Shown: positions 1 through 5,084 of the stretch, piece after piece
Numbering within the stretch: position 1 is the first letter of the stretch
How the letters are laid out: the number at the start of each line of letters is the position of its first letter
Source of the DNA: Methanobrevibacter sp.
GTDB taxonomy: Archaea > Methanobacteriota > Methanobacteria > Methanobacteriales > Methanobacteriaceae
Reading direction: 5' to 3'
NCBI GenBank assembly: GCA_016838945.1
Contig: JADLKP010000171.1
Location: forward strand, 1-5,100
Length of the DNA: 5,100 nt
Notes under the pieces: generated by a model
Seen by the model: the letters and a program-made list of their open reading frames with translations, nothing else
Told to the model about the DNA's origin: nothing
Databases searched by the model: none
Made by a program: the position numbers and the translations under genes

Positions 1-1
1 A

Positions 2-43
2 TATATAGGTGCAAGTATTGGATCCATAAATTCCAAATGCTAA
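2..43 (+). CDS. possible C-terminal tail of an upstream gene (partial)
   Basis: Reading from base 2 gives thirteen residues, YIGASIGSINSKC, followed by a TAA at 41-43. The small, Gly/Ser/Ile-rich composition looks more like real protein than the His/Asn/Lys/Phe-rich translation of the neighbouring frame, and a T7 tract (76-82) lies 32 bases after the stop, where an archaeal terminator would be expected. The fragment is far too short to assign a family. It may equally be chance in an AT-rich gap. Confidence 0.25.
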   Translation, partial: YIGASIGSINSKC

Positions 44-75
44 AAATAAATCATAACAAAATGGATTTCCCTAAC

Positions 76-82
76 TTTTTTT
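76..82 (+). terminator. oligo-T tract, candidate archaeal terminator of the upstream gene
   Basis: Seven consecutive T residues follow CTAAC. Archaeal RNA polymerase commonly releases at short oligo-T runs on the non-template strand without needing a hairpin, so this is a plausible end for a transcript entering from the left. It is the longest T run in the left gap and sits immediately before the 43-bp duplication. Confidence 0.35.
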
Positions 83-169
83 ATAGACTTTATTTGAATT
101 CTATTGATTTGCAGCATATAGAATTATAGACTTTATTTGAATTCTATTGATTTGCAGCATATAGAATTA
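81..169 (+). repeat. perfect 43-bp tandem duplication with internal inverted repeats
   Basis: Bases 81-123 are repeated exactly at 124-166, and the match runs three bases further to 169 (period 43, about 2.07 copies, no mismatch). Each unit contains the inverted repeat AATTCTAT / ATAGAATT separated by 13 bases (97-104 with 118-125; 140-147 with 161-168), so each copy can form an 8-bp stem. The right arm of copy 1 can also pair with the left arm of copy 2. The element lies 52-140 bases before the methyltransferase start, so it could hold duplicated promoter or regulator-binding sequence. Perfect identity in non-coding DNA suggests a recent duplication, or an assembly artefact. Confidence 0.9.
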
Positions 170-177
170 AAAACTTT

Positions 178-191
178 CTTAATATAATAAA
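178..191 (+). promoter_or_regulatory. candidate TATA box for the methyltransferase gene
   Basis: The stretch CTTAATATAATAAA resembles an archaeal TATA box. Transcription starting about 25 bases downstream would begin near 205-212, leaving almost no leader and possibly cutting into the GAGG at 210-213. The CATATAGAATTA sequence at the end of the second repeat copy (159-170) is therefore an equally good candidate, with a start near 188-195. The choice cannot be settled from sequence alone. Confidence 0.3.
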
Positions 192-209
192 TTGAAATAA
201 ATTGATTTC

Positions 210-213
210 GAGG
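210..213 (+). promoter_or_regulatory. Shine-Dalgarno GAGG that selects the third ATG
   Basis: GAGG is one base before the first ATG (215), four before the second (218) and seven before the third (221). Aligned on the same pair of G residues of the anti-Shine-Dalgarno pairing, the other genes in this window have seven or eight bases between GG and ATG. Only the ATG at 221 fits. Confidence 0.65.
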
Positions 214-220
214 AATGATG

Positions 221-997
221 ATGGAAGAGCTACTGAAAAAAAGCAATGAGAAGCTTATTCAAGAAAATCGTAAGCTAAGGGAAAAGCTGAATCAATATGA
301 AAAGGTTTATCCTCCAAAGGAGTGTCCGATATGCGGATATAAAGGTATTGAATTTCTGCCTTTCTCCAATATTATTCACAAGGAAGTGATGTGTCCTGCC
401 TGCTACAGCCATGACCGCCATAGGGCATTATGGCTATATATTAAGGAAAACAAGGAATTTCTGAAGGATGGAAACAGGATACTCCATTTTGCTCCAGAAA
501 TAATTTTCAAGGATCTATTTACATCCAATGATGTGGAATATCATGCTGTGGACTTGAATCCGGGATTGTATACATTCGCTGATGAAATCGTTGACATACA
601 AGACATCCCTTATGAAGACAACTATTTTGATTTCATTTTATGTTCACATGTACTGGAACACGTTCCAGATGACAATAAGGCATTGTCTGAGCTTTATAGG
701 GTATTGAAACCAGGTGGAACCGCATTGATATTGGTTCCATTGAATGGAGTTTCATACAATTTGCCTTATGATGAATCTAAAACCGTGGAAAATGATGAAT
801 ACAATACTCCTGAACTTAGAAAGAAACATTATGGCCAACATGATCATTTAAGATTATATGGATCTGATTTTAAGGATAGAATATTGAACAGCGGATTTGA
901 AATAGAATCAACTGATTTCATAAAGAACCTAGGTCTTGAAACAATCGAAAGATATGCATTGGTGAGAAATGACAAGATTTTTGAATGCAAGAAATAA
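221..997 (+). CDS. SAM-dependent methyltransferase with N-terminal coiled coil and zinc-ribbon-like module
   Basis: Class I methyltransferase (Methyltransf_11-like), 258 residues from ATG 221 (260 from 215). Residues about 2-28 are charged heptad-like sequence, probably a coiled coil. CPIC at 35-38 pairs with CPAC at 58-61 as a four-cysteine zinc-ribbon-like module, followed by SHDRHRALWLY, typical of this methyltransferase subfamily. The SAM fold follows: motif I is ILHFAPE rather than a glycine loop, then VDLNP (110-114), DIQDIP, and FDFILCSHVLEHV into LYRVLKPGGTALILVP. A late GQHDHLRLYGSDF block probably belongs to the active site. The substrate is not determined; with glycosyltransferases downstream, a sugar or glycan is an inference. 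No signal peptide or membrane segment is seen, so it should be cytoplasmic. Three consecutive ATGs open the frame; 221 is chosen from Shine-Dalgarno spacing. The frame is intact. Confidence 0.88.
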   Translation: MEELLKKSNEKLIQENRKLREKLNQYEKVYPPKECPICGYKGIEFLPFSNIIHKEVMCPACYSHDRHRALWLYIKENKEFLKDGNRILHFAPEIIFKDLFTSNDVEYHAVDLNPGLYTFADEIVDIQDIPYEDNYFDFILCSHVLEHVPDDNKALSELYRVLKPGGTALILVPLNGVSYNLPYDESKTVENDEYNTPELRKKHYGQHDHLRLYGSDFKDRILNSGFEIESTDFIKNLGLETIERYALVRNDKIFECKK

Positions 998-999
998 CA

Positions 1000-1010
1000 T
1001 TTATAGAATT
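1000..1010 (+). promoter_or_regulatory. candidate TATA box for the GT2 pair
   Basis: TTTATAGAATT lies just after the methyltransferase stop and 59 bases before the next ATG. A start about 25 bases downstream (near 1030) would give a leader of roughly 40 bases. The 9-mer TATAGAATT also occurs in both copies of the upstream repeat (117-125 and 160-168). The sequence is common enough in AT-rich DNA that this is only a candidate. Confidence 0.3.
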
Positions 1011-1059
1011 TTTAAGATTTGTAATATGATTTGCTAAAAATAAAAAAAACTAAAATTAT

Positions 1060-1064
1060 GGTGA
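1060..1064 (+). promoter_or_regulatory. Shine-Dalgarno GGTGA of the first GT2 gene
   Basis: GGTGA matches the archaeal anti-Shine-Dalgarno and is followed by AAAA and the ATG at 1069. The nearby ATG at 1058 and GTG at 1061 are out of frame, so this site fixes 1069 as the start. Confidence 0.7.
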
Positions 1065-1068
1065 AAAA

Positions 1069-1977
1069 ATGTCCGATTATAAAGTAAGCATATTGATTTC
1101 CTCCTATAACTATGCCCATGTTATAGGTGAAACCTTTGAATCAATTAGAAACCAAACCTTTAATTTTGATGATATTGAAGTAATATTCGTTGATGACAAG
1201 TCTTCAGACAACTCTGTGGAAGTCATACAGGAATTTGTTGATAAATATGAAAACGTTAAATTGTTCATCACTCCAGAAGGAGAAGGAGGACTATCATTTT
1301 CCCGTAACTGGAGTATGGAATTAGCCAGTGCAGACTATATTGCCTTTTTAGATTCAGATGATAAATTAAAACCTGAATTTGTGGAATCCACCTACAATGA
1401 AATGGTTGAAAATGATGTTGACATAGTAAAAACAGCATTTGTAATAGGCTTTGACAATCCAATCTCCTATTCTCAAGGTTTAGGCCGTCTTGTGGTTCCA
1501 TCCAGCAATATTGCTCCTTTGATGACCTACAATTATCTGGAAGCATGGTCCACCCTTTACAATAAGAAATTCTTGCTGGACAATGACCTCAGATTCAATC
1601 CAAAATATAAAAGCCATGAAGCATTCCTCTTTTCAGTTCAGGCATTGGCAAGAACAAATAAGGACATTATAGTATTGGATGATGTTGAAGGTTATATGTG
1701 GAATTTAAAACAGGAAGGACTGCATAACAAGCATGTTCAATTGGAGGAAATGGGAAATGTGATAGAATGCTCCACAAAAATGATAACTGCCTTGACTGAA
1801 AACGGCCAGCCAGTTGAAGCCATTGATGCCTTGTTCCCATTCACATTAAGCATCTGCGGATCAGGAATCTTCAATTCAGATACAACTATGGAAGAGAAGG
1901 CAGATTATTTCCTAAGAACAGTTTTCCATGTAGAGGACCCATCAAAATTACCTGTAGGACATAAGGGAGGAGAATAA
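1069..1977 (+). CDS. family 2 (GT-A) glycosyltransferase, first of a tandem pair
   Basis: Predicted cytoplasmic sugar transferase using a nucleotide-sugar donor, 302 residues, without membrane segments. The GT-A core is clear: strand 1 KVSILISSYNY (5-15), the nucleotide-binding VDDKSSDNS (41-49), FSRN (77-80), and the metal-binding DXD variant FLDSDD (93-98). The region where GT2 enzymes carry an ED catalytic-base motif reads KSHEAFLF (181-188), so one acidic residue (E184) is present instead of Glu-Asp. A late W-x-L-K-x-x-GLHNK block (211-221) replaces the usual W/Y-x-x-R acceptor-side motif. It is collinear over its length with the next gene (32 of the first 60 residues identical by my count), indicating tandem duplication. 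The last codons, encoding GGE, also form the Shine-Dalgarno of that gene. Acceptor and sugar cannot be named; a role in surface glycan assembly is inferred. Confidence 0.92.
   Translation: MSDYKVSILISSYNYAHVIGETFESIRNQTFNFDDIEVIFVDDKSSDNSVEVIQEFVDKYENVKLFITPEGEGGLSFSRNWSMELASADYIAFLDSDDKLKPEFVESTYNEMVENDVDIVKTAFVIGFDNPISYSQGLGRLVVPSSNIAPLMTYNYLEAWSTLYNKKFLLDNDLRFNPKYKSHEAFLFSVQALARTNKDIIVLDDVEGYMWNLKQEGLHNKHVQLEEMGNVIECSTKMITALTENGQPVEAIDALFPFTLSICGSGIFNSDTTMEEKADYFLRTVFHVEDPSKLPVGHKGGE
1966..1970 (+). promoter_or_regulatory. Shine-Dalgarno GGAGG inside the end of the upstream gene
   Basis: GGAGG sits in the Gly-Gly-Glu codons that end the first GT2 gene, eight bases before the ATG at 1979. 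With only one base between TAA and ATG, ribosomes finishing the first gene are placed to start the second, which implies coupled translation and one transcript. Confidence 0.85.
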
Positions 1978-1978
1978 A

Positions 1979-2878
1979 ATGAGCGAATATAAAGTCAGCA
2001 TTATCACACCTGTATACAACACAAAGGATTATATCAGAAATACCTTTGAATCAGTTAAAAATCAGACATTCAGCTTTGAAGATATGGAAATCATCTTCAT
2101 CAATGACAAGTCAACAGATGGATCTGAAGAGATTCTCAAGGAATTCGAAGCGGAATATGATAACGTATTCTTATATGATTCCCTTGAAGGCAAAAAAGGC
2201 CCTGGGGCATCACGTAACTATGGAATCAGCAAATCCACTGCAGATTATATAATCTTCCTTGATTCCGATGACATCATGAAAGAGGAATATGTTGAAACAG
2301 TCTATAATGAAATCACACAAAACAATGTTGATTTGGTCAAAACAGGATTTGACATGAACCTTGGAGAAATAACATTCCCAATTACGCAGAACCACGGCAG
2401 AGTGGAAGTTTCACATGATGATGTAAGCATATTGATGGATTACAATTACTTTGAGCCATGGTGCACCATTTATAGAAAAAGCTATCTGATTGAAGAAAAC
2501 ATCCGTTTCCTTGAAAGATTCAACATTTATGAATCATTCATATTTGCAGTGGAAACAATAGCCAAGGCAAAAAACGGCATCATATTGCTGGATGACTTCC
2601 AAGGACAAATCTGGACAGTGAGGGAAGACGGATTGCATAACAAGACTTTGGAAAAGTCAGACCTGGAATATGTGCTTCACAGCATCAGTGAAATGCTCTT
2701 GATGTTGGTTAAGGAAAACCAGCCTCCTGCATGCGTTGAAAAATTGACCAAGTTCATCCTTTCAATCTGGTCTTATGACTTATCCTTATCCAAGGAGCCT
2801 GAAGAGGTAATCAATGCATTTTGCTTTGCAAAGGGATTTAAAATAAATCAGAAAACAATGTCTGAAGCTTTCAGCTAA
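1979..2878 (+). CDS. family 2 (GT-A) glycosyltransferase, second of a tandem pair
   Basis: Predicted cytoplasmic GT2 enzyme of 299 residues, paralogous to the gene before it. Motifs in order: KVSIITPVYN (5-14), INDKSTDGS (41-49), GASRN (76-80), FLDSDD (93-98, DXD-type metal and donor-phosphate site), then FNIYESFIF (181-189) in place of the canonical ED-x-x-F, and W-T-V-R-E-D-GLHNK (212-222). This copy is closer to the family consensus than its neighbour: it has PVYN rather than SSYN, and Arg rather than Lys in the W-x-x-R/K motif, so it may resemble the ancestral copy. It starts one base after the upstream stop with a strong GGAGG, so the two proteins are probably made together and may add successive sugars or act as a pair. 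Sugar specificity is not readable. An A6/T6 inverted repeat follows the stop. Confidence 0.92.
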   Translation: MSEYKVSIITPVYNTKDYIRNTFESVKNQTFSFEDMEIIFINDKSTDGSEEILKEFEAEYDNVFLYDSLEGKKGPGASRNYGISKSTADYIIFLDSDDIMKEEYVETVYNEITQNNVDLVKTGFDMNLGEITFPITQNHGRVEVSHDDVSILMDYNYFEPWCTIYRKSYLIEENIRFLERFNIYESFIFAVETIAKAKNGIILLDDFQGQIWTVREDGLHNKTLEKSDLEYVLHSISEMLLMLVKENQPPACVEKLTKFILSIWSYDLSLSKEPEEVINAFCFAKGFKINQKTMSEAFS

Positions 2879-2880
2879 AA

Positions 2881-2897
2881 TAAAAAAGAGTTTTTTA
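2881..2897 (+). terminator. A6/T6 inverted repeat after the GT2 pair
   Basis: TAAAAAA-GAG-TTTTTTA forms a 7-bp A/T stem with a 3-base loop and presents six T residues (2891-2896) on the coding strand, starting 13 bases after the stop codon. The oligo-T run alone could end an archaeal transcript. The A run could do the same for leftward transcription, though no leftward gene is seen. Readthrough into the next gene is possible. Confidence 0.5.
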
Positions 2898-2934
2898 GAG
2901 GAATGGTAAAGCAATAAAAGTTATTCAATGAAAT

Positions 2935-2939
2935 GGTGA
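2935..2939 (+). promoter_or_regulatory. Shine-Dalgarno GGTGA that selects the internal ATG at 2945
   Basis: GGTGA overlaps codons 1-3 of the longest open frame (ATG at 2933) and is followed five bases later by ATG 2945. No Shine-Dalgarno match precedes 2933. The layout ATGGTGAAAATCATG is nearly the same as the ATGGTGAAAAAATG before the first GT2 gene, where the ATG following GGTGA is the only in-frame start. Confidence 0.75.
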
Positions 2940-2944
2940 AAATC

Positions 2945-3595
2945 ATGAAAGATTACCCTTATAAAACATTATCCATAACAGATAAGGATTTAGAATTCAC
3001 TAAACAATCCTTCATAACCACAAGGTATTCAATGACTTCAATCATTAAATGTGAAAACCTATATTCCTTTTCTAAGGAAAATGAACTTTCCTTTTTTAAT
3101 TTATGCGTTGCAGCAATCTATAAAACAATCGAATCAATACCTGAATTAAGACAATGCGTTATGAATGGAGAAGGGAGGGAATATGAGCACATAAACATCA
3201 TTTTGCCCTTAATAAAAGAGGACAATTCTGTAGAAAACATTTCCATTGATTCAATTCATGACTATAATTCATTTAAGGAGTGGAATAATTGTCTAAATAA
3301 TGTAAAAAACAATATTGAGGATTATAGATACGATTATGGGCCAGATTCACTTAATCATGTTTTTGCAATTTTGTCATGCATGCCATGGATTCACTATTGC
3401 GAATTTAAAGACATGACTTTAGACAGCGATAAATTTTTCCCAGCAATTTATTGGGGCAAATATGAAGAGGGTAGATTGCCGGTAACAATTACGGTTAACC
3501 ATATTTTTGTTTATGGATACCATTTAGGATTGTTTTATAATAGATTAAGCGAATATATGGAAAATCCGGAATCCATTTTTACTTATATGAAATAA
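2945..3595 (+). CDS. chloramphenicol-acetyltransferase-fold protein with altered active site
   Basis: CAT-family (PF00302-like) acyltransferase, 216 residues, the normal length for a CAT monomer; the family works as trimers using acetyl-CoA. Recognisable blocks are SIPELRQCVMNGE (65-77), the Ser-containing LSCMPWIHY (143-151, matching the VSANPWVSF region of CAT), FFPAIYWGKY (164-173) and the C-terminal TVNHIFVYGYHLGLFYNRL (183-201). The last aligns with CAT HHAVCDGFH: the catalytic His is kept (H186), but the structural Asp is Tyr (Y190, codon TAT). The Ser matching CAT Ser148 is S144. In the region of CAT Arg18, which salt-bridges that Asp, I see no clear Arg (T19 in my alignment). It may acetylate another acceptor, for example a sugar of the neighbouring glycan, or may have lost catalysis; chloramphenicol resistance should not be assumed. 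The start at 2945 is preferred to 2933 on Shine-Dalgarno grounds. Confidence 0.85.
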   Translation: MKDYPYKTLSITDKDLEFTKQSFITTRYSMTSIIKCENLYSFSKENELSFFNLCVAAIYKTIESIPELRQCVMNGEGREYEHINIILPLIKEDNSVENISIDSIHDYNSFKEWNNCLNNVKNNIEDYRYDYGPDSLNHVFAILSCMPWIHYCEFKDMTLDSDKFFPAIYWGKYEEGRLPVTITVNHIFVYGYHLGLFYNRLSEYMENPESIFTYMK

Positions 3596-3633
3596 ACACT
3601 AACTTTAAATTAATAAAACCTTTAAAATCAATA

Positions 3634-3660
3634 CAAAAATTTTAAATTTTAAAACATAAA
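3634..3660 (+). promoter_or_regulatory. A/T-only palindromic stretch, candidate promoter of the GT4 gene
   Basis: The gap 3596-3681 is nearly pure A/T. Within it, a run of alternating A and T blocks (AAAAATTTTAAATTTTAAAA, 3635-3654) is largely self-complementary, followed by ACATAAAT. A TATA box centred near 3645 would give a start near 3670 and a short leader. No oligo-T run longer than four follows the upstream gene, so a transcript from that gene could also continue through. Confidence 0.3.
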
Positions 3661-3681
3661 TCAATTAAAATAGGCGAAAAA

Positions 3682-4887
3682 ATGATGGAACACACTGATT
3701 CTAAAAAGAGAATTCTATATGTCTTGCATTATAGTGGTGGAGTTGAATATGCAGTTAAAGACATAGCAAACTCTGTTTCCAGCGAGTCTGATTTCTTTAT
3801 TTTAAAGTCTGATATGAACAAATTAATGCTTTCCACTATAAAAGACAATGAGCTATTGGATTTGGAAGAATTTGAATTAAGCACTCCTTGGCATGCCCAA
3901 CTTATTCATAGCGATGAATATAAGAAGATTTATTCTCAGATATTAGAAGATTATGAAATTGATTTGATACAAGTAAATCATTTATTGTTCCATAGCCTTG
4001 ATTTGCCGGATATTGCAAATGAACAAAACATTCCAATAATTCTCTCCCTTCATGATTACTATTATATCTGTCCAGTTTTCGTCCTATTGGATGAAAACTA
4101 CAATTATTGCGGAGGCCATTGCGACAATGAAAATAAGGATTGCGGTGCAAATGTGGACTGGTTTGAACTTCCAAAGAATATCGTAGAATGGAAAAAGCAA
4201 TGGCAAAATGAAATGAAAACCCTTTTTAAGAAATTCGATAGGATCATAACACCTATGCCATTTACAAAAAATATGTATTTGGAGCATTACCCATCTCTAA
4301 AGGATAGCGACATAGAAGTAATAGAATATGGAAGGGACTTAAAAAGATATTATGACTTGAATTCCATTCCAGACCCAAATAACGTCAAAATTCTGATTTT
4401 GGGAGCATTTTTGCCCCATAAGGGATCCCTATTCATTAGGGAATTGAAGAAAGCAGATGTTGAAAACAAGCTGGAACTGCATTTTTTAGGATTCGCTTCT
4501 GATGAACTTAAGGAAATAGGCATCTCCCACGGCGAATATGAAAGGGATGAATTCATAAGATATATTGAAGAGATAAAGCCATCATTTACAGGATTATTCT
4601 CAATTTGGCCAGAAACATACAGCCATACATTGACTGAATCAATAAGTGTAGGAGTTCCTGTCATTGCATCTGGATTAGGTTCATTGAGAGATAGGATAGA
4701 AAGAAGCAATTGCGGTTGGTTGATTGATACCACTGATGTGGAAGGAACATACCAAAGAATTTTAGAGATTGCTAGTGACAAGGAAGATTATGAAAAGGTT
4801 AAAAGACAAATAGACACTCTCAAATTAAAATCTTCAGCAGAAATGGGTGCTGAATATAAAGAATTATATAAAAAATTATTAAATTAA
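3682..4887 (+). CDS. family 4 (GT-B) glycosyltransferase with cysteine cluster
   Basis: Retaining-type GT-B glycosyltransferase, 401 residues, usual length for GT4. The N-terminal Rossmann domain opens with RILYVLHYSGGVEYAV (10-25; GG is the usual acceptor-side loop) and continues with LSLHDYYYICPVF (121-133). Four cysteines, C130, C143, C147 and C154, follow in a C-x12-C-x3-C-x6-C pattern. The donor domain has LGAFLPHKG (240-248), where Lys247 is kept but the Arg common in GT4 (G-R-L-x-P-x-K-G) is Ala242, and the EX7E motif PETYSHTLTE (E311 and E319), followed by GVPVIASGLGSLRDRI. No membrane segment or signal peptide is seen. ATG 3682 lies seven bases after the GG of an imperfect GGCGA Shine-Dalgarno (3673-3677); ATG 3685 is a less likely start. 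It presumably extends the same glycan as the GT2 pair; sugar and linkage are unknown. Confidence 0.93.
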   Translation: MMEHTDSKKRILYVLHYSGGVEYAVKDIANSVSSESDFFILKSDMNKLMLSTIKDNELLDLEEFELSTPWHAQLIHSDEYKKIYSQILEDYEIDLIQVNHLLFHSLDLPDIANEQNIPIILSLHDYYYICPVFVLLDENYNYCGGHCDNENKDCGANVDWFELPKNIVEWKKQWQNEMKTLFKKFDRIITPMPFTKNMYLEHYPSLKDSDIEVIEYGRDLKRYYDLNSIPDPNNVKILILGAFLPHKGSLFIRELKKADVENKLELHFLGFASDELKEIGISHGEYERDEFIRYIEEIKPSFTGLFSIWPETYSHTLTESISVGVPVIASGLGSLRDRIERSNCGWLIDTTDVEGTYQRILEIASDKEDYEKVKRQIDTLKLKSSAEMGAEYKELYKKLLN

Positions 4888-4905
4888 ATATAAAAAAAAT
4901 CGCCA

Positions 4906-4929
4906 TAATTAAATTGAAAAATTTAATTA
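4906..4929 (+). other. A/T stem-loop with GAAA tetraloop after the GT4 gene
   Basis: TAATTAAATT pairs perfectly with AATTTAATTA around a GAAA loop, giving a 10-bp stem with a GNRA-type tetraloop 18 bases after the stop codon. No long T run follows directly, so it is not a classical intrinsic terminator. It may stabilise the mRNA 3' end. In DNA this AT-rich, such inverted repeats can arise by chance. Confidence 0.4.
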
Positions 4930-5009
4930 AATTTCACCATAAATCACATTTTAGAACACATTACATTTAATCAAATAGTTACATGATTATTTAATACATC
5001 CATTCAAGA

Positions 5010-5028
5010 ACTTGTTAAATACTTGTTA
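5010..5028 (+). repeat. direct repeat ACTTGTTA with 11-base period
   Basis: ACTTGTTA occurs at 5010-5017 and again at 5021-5028 with AAT between. An 11-base period places both copies on nearly the same face of the helix, as in some operators. The site lies upstream of a TATA-like sequence at the right edge, so it could belong to the next gene's control region. Evidence is limited to the repeat itself. Confidence 0.35.
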
Positions 5029-5042
5029 GAAAAATCAATATA

Positions 5043-5072
5043 CTTCTTCTTTTTAGTAACTACATAATTTTT
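5043..5072 (+). terminator. pyrimidine/T-rich stretch, candidate terminator
   Basis: CTTCTTCTTTTT (5043-5054) and a second T5 (5068-5072) are the first clear T-rich runs on the coding strand after the GT4 gene, about 155-185 bases past its stop. They could end the GT4 transcript, giving a long 3' untranslated region that includes the stem-loop. Confidence 0.3.
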
Positions 5073-5084
5073 GTTCTAATTTAG

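Noticed and set aside
1..129. Open frame from base 1 to a TAG at 127-129, running through the first repeat copy
   Set aside because: Its translation is dominated by His, Asn, Lys, Phe and Tyr as expected from AT-rich non-coding DNA, and it runs across the T7 tract and a hairpin element. The shorter frame ending at 43 is more protein-like. A real gene tail extended here before the duplication cannot be wholly excluded.
81..169. Reading the tandem repeat as a CRISPR array or insertion-sequence end
   Set aside because: The two units are directly adjacent with no unique spacer, and no transposase, target-site duplication or cas gene is present.
1268..1546. 92-codon open frame on the minus strand
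   Set aside because: It is antisense to the GT-A core of the first GT2 gene, with His/Gln/Leu-rich composition and no domain.
2046..2252. 68-codon open frame on the + strand in another frame
   Set aside because: It overlaps the second GT2 gene, which has clear family motifs, and has no recognisable content of its own.
2933..3595. Calling the CAT-fold gene a chloramphenicol resistance gene
   Set aside because: The invariant Asp of the active-site signature is Tyr and the context is glycan synthesis. Fold membership does not establish that drug as substrate.
4350..4781. 143-codon open frame on the minus strand
   Set aside because: It lies wholly within the GT4 gene, opposite the donor domain with its EX7E motif, has no recognisable domain, and reads as the Ser/Leu/Ile-rich shadow of the coding strand.
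4892..4899. A8 run as a terminator of a leftward gene
   Set aside because: It would be T8 on the minus strand, but no minus-strand gene with a start and Shine-Dalgarno site is visible in 4888-5100. A-runs are common in this composition.
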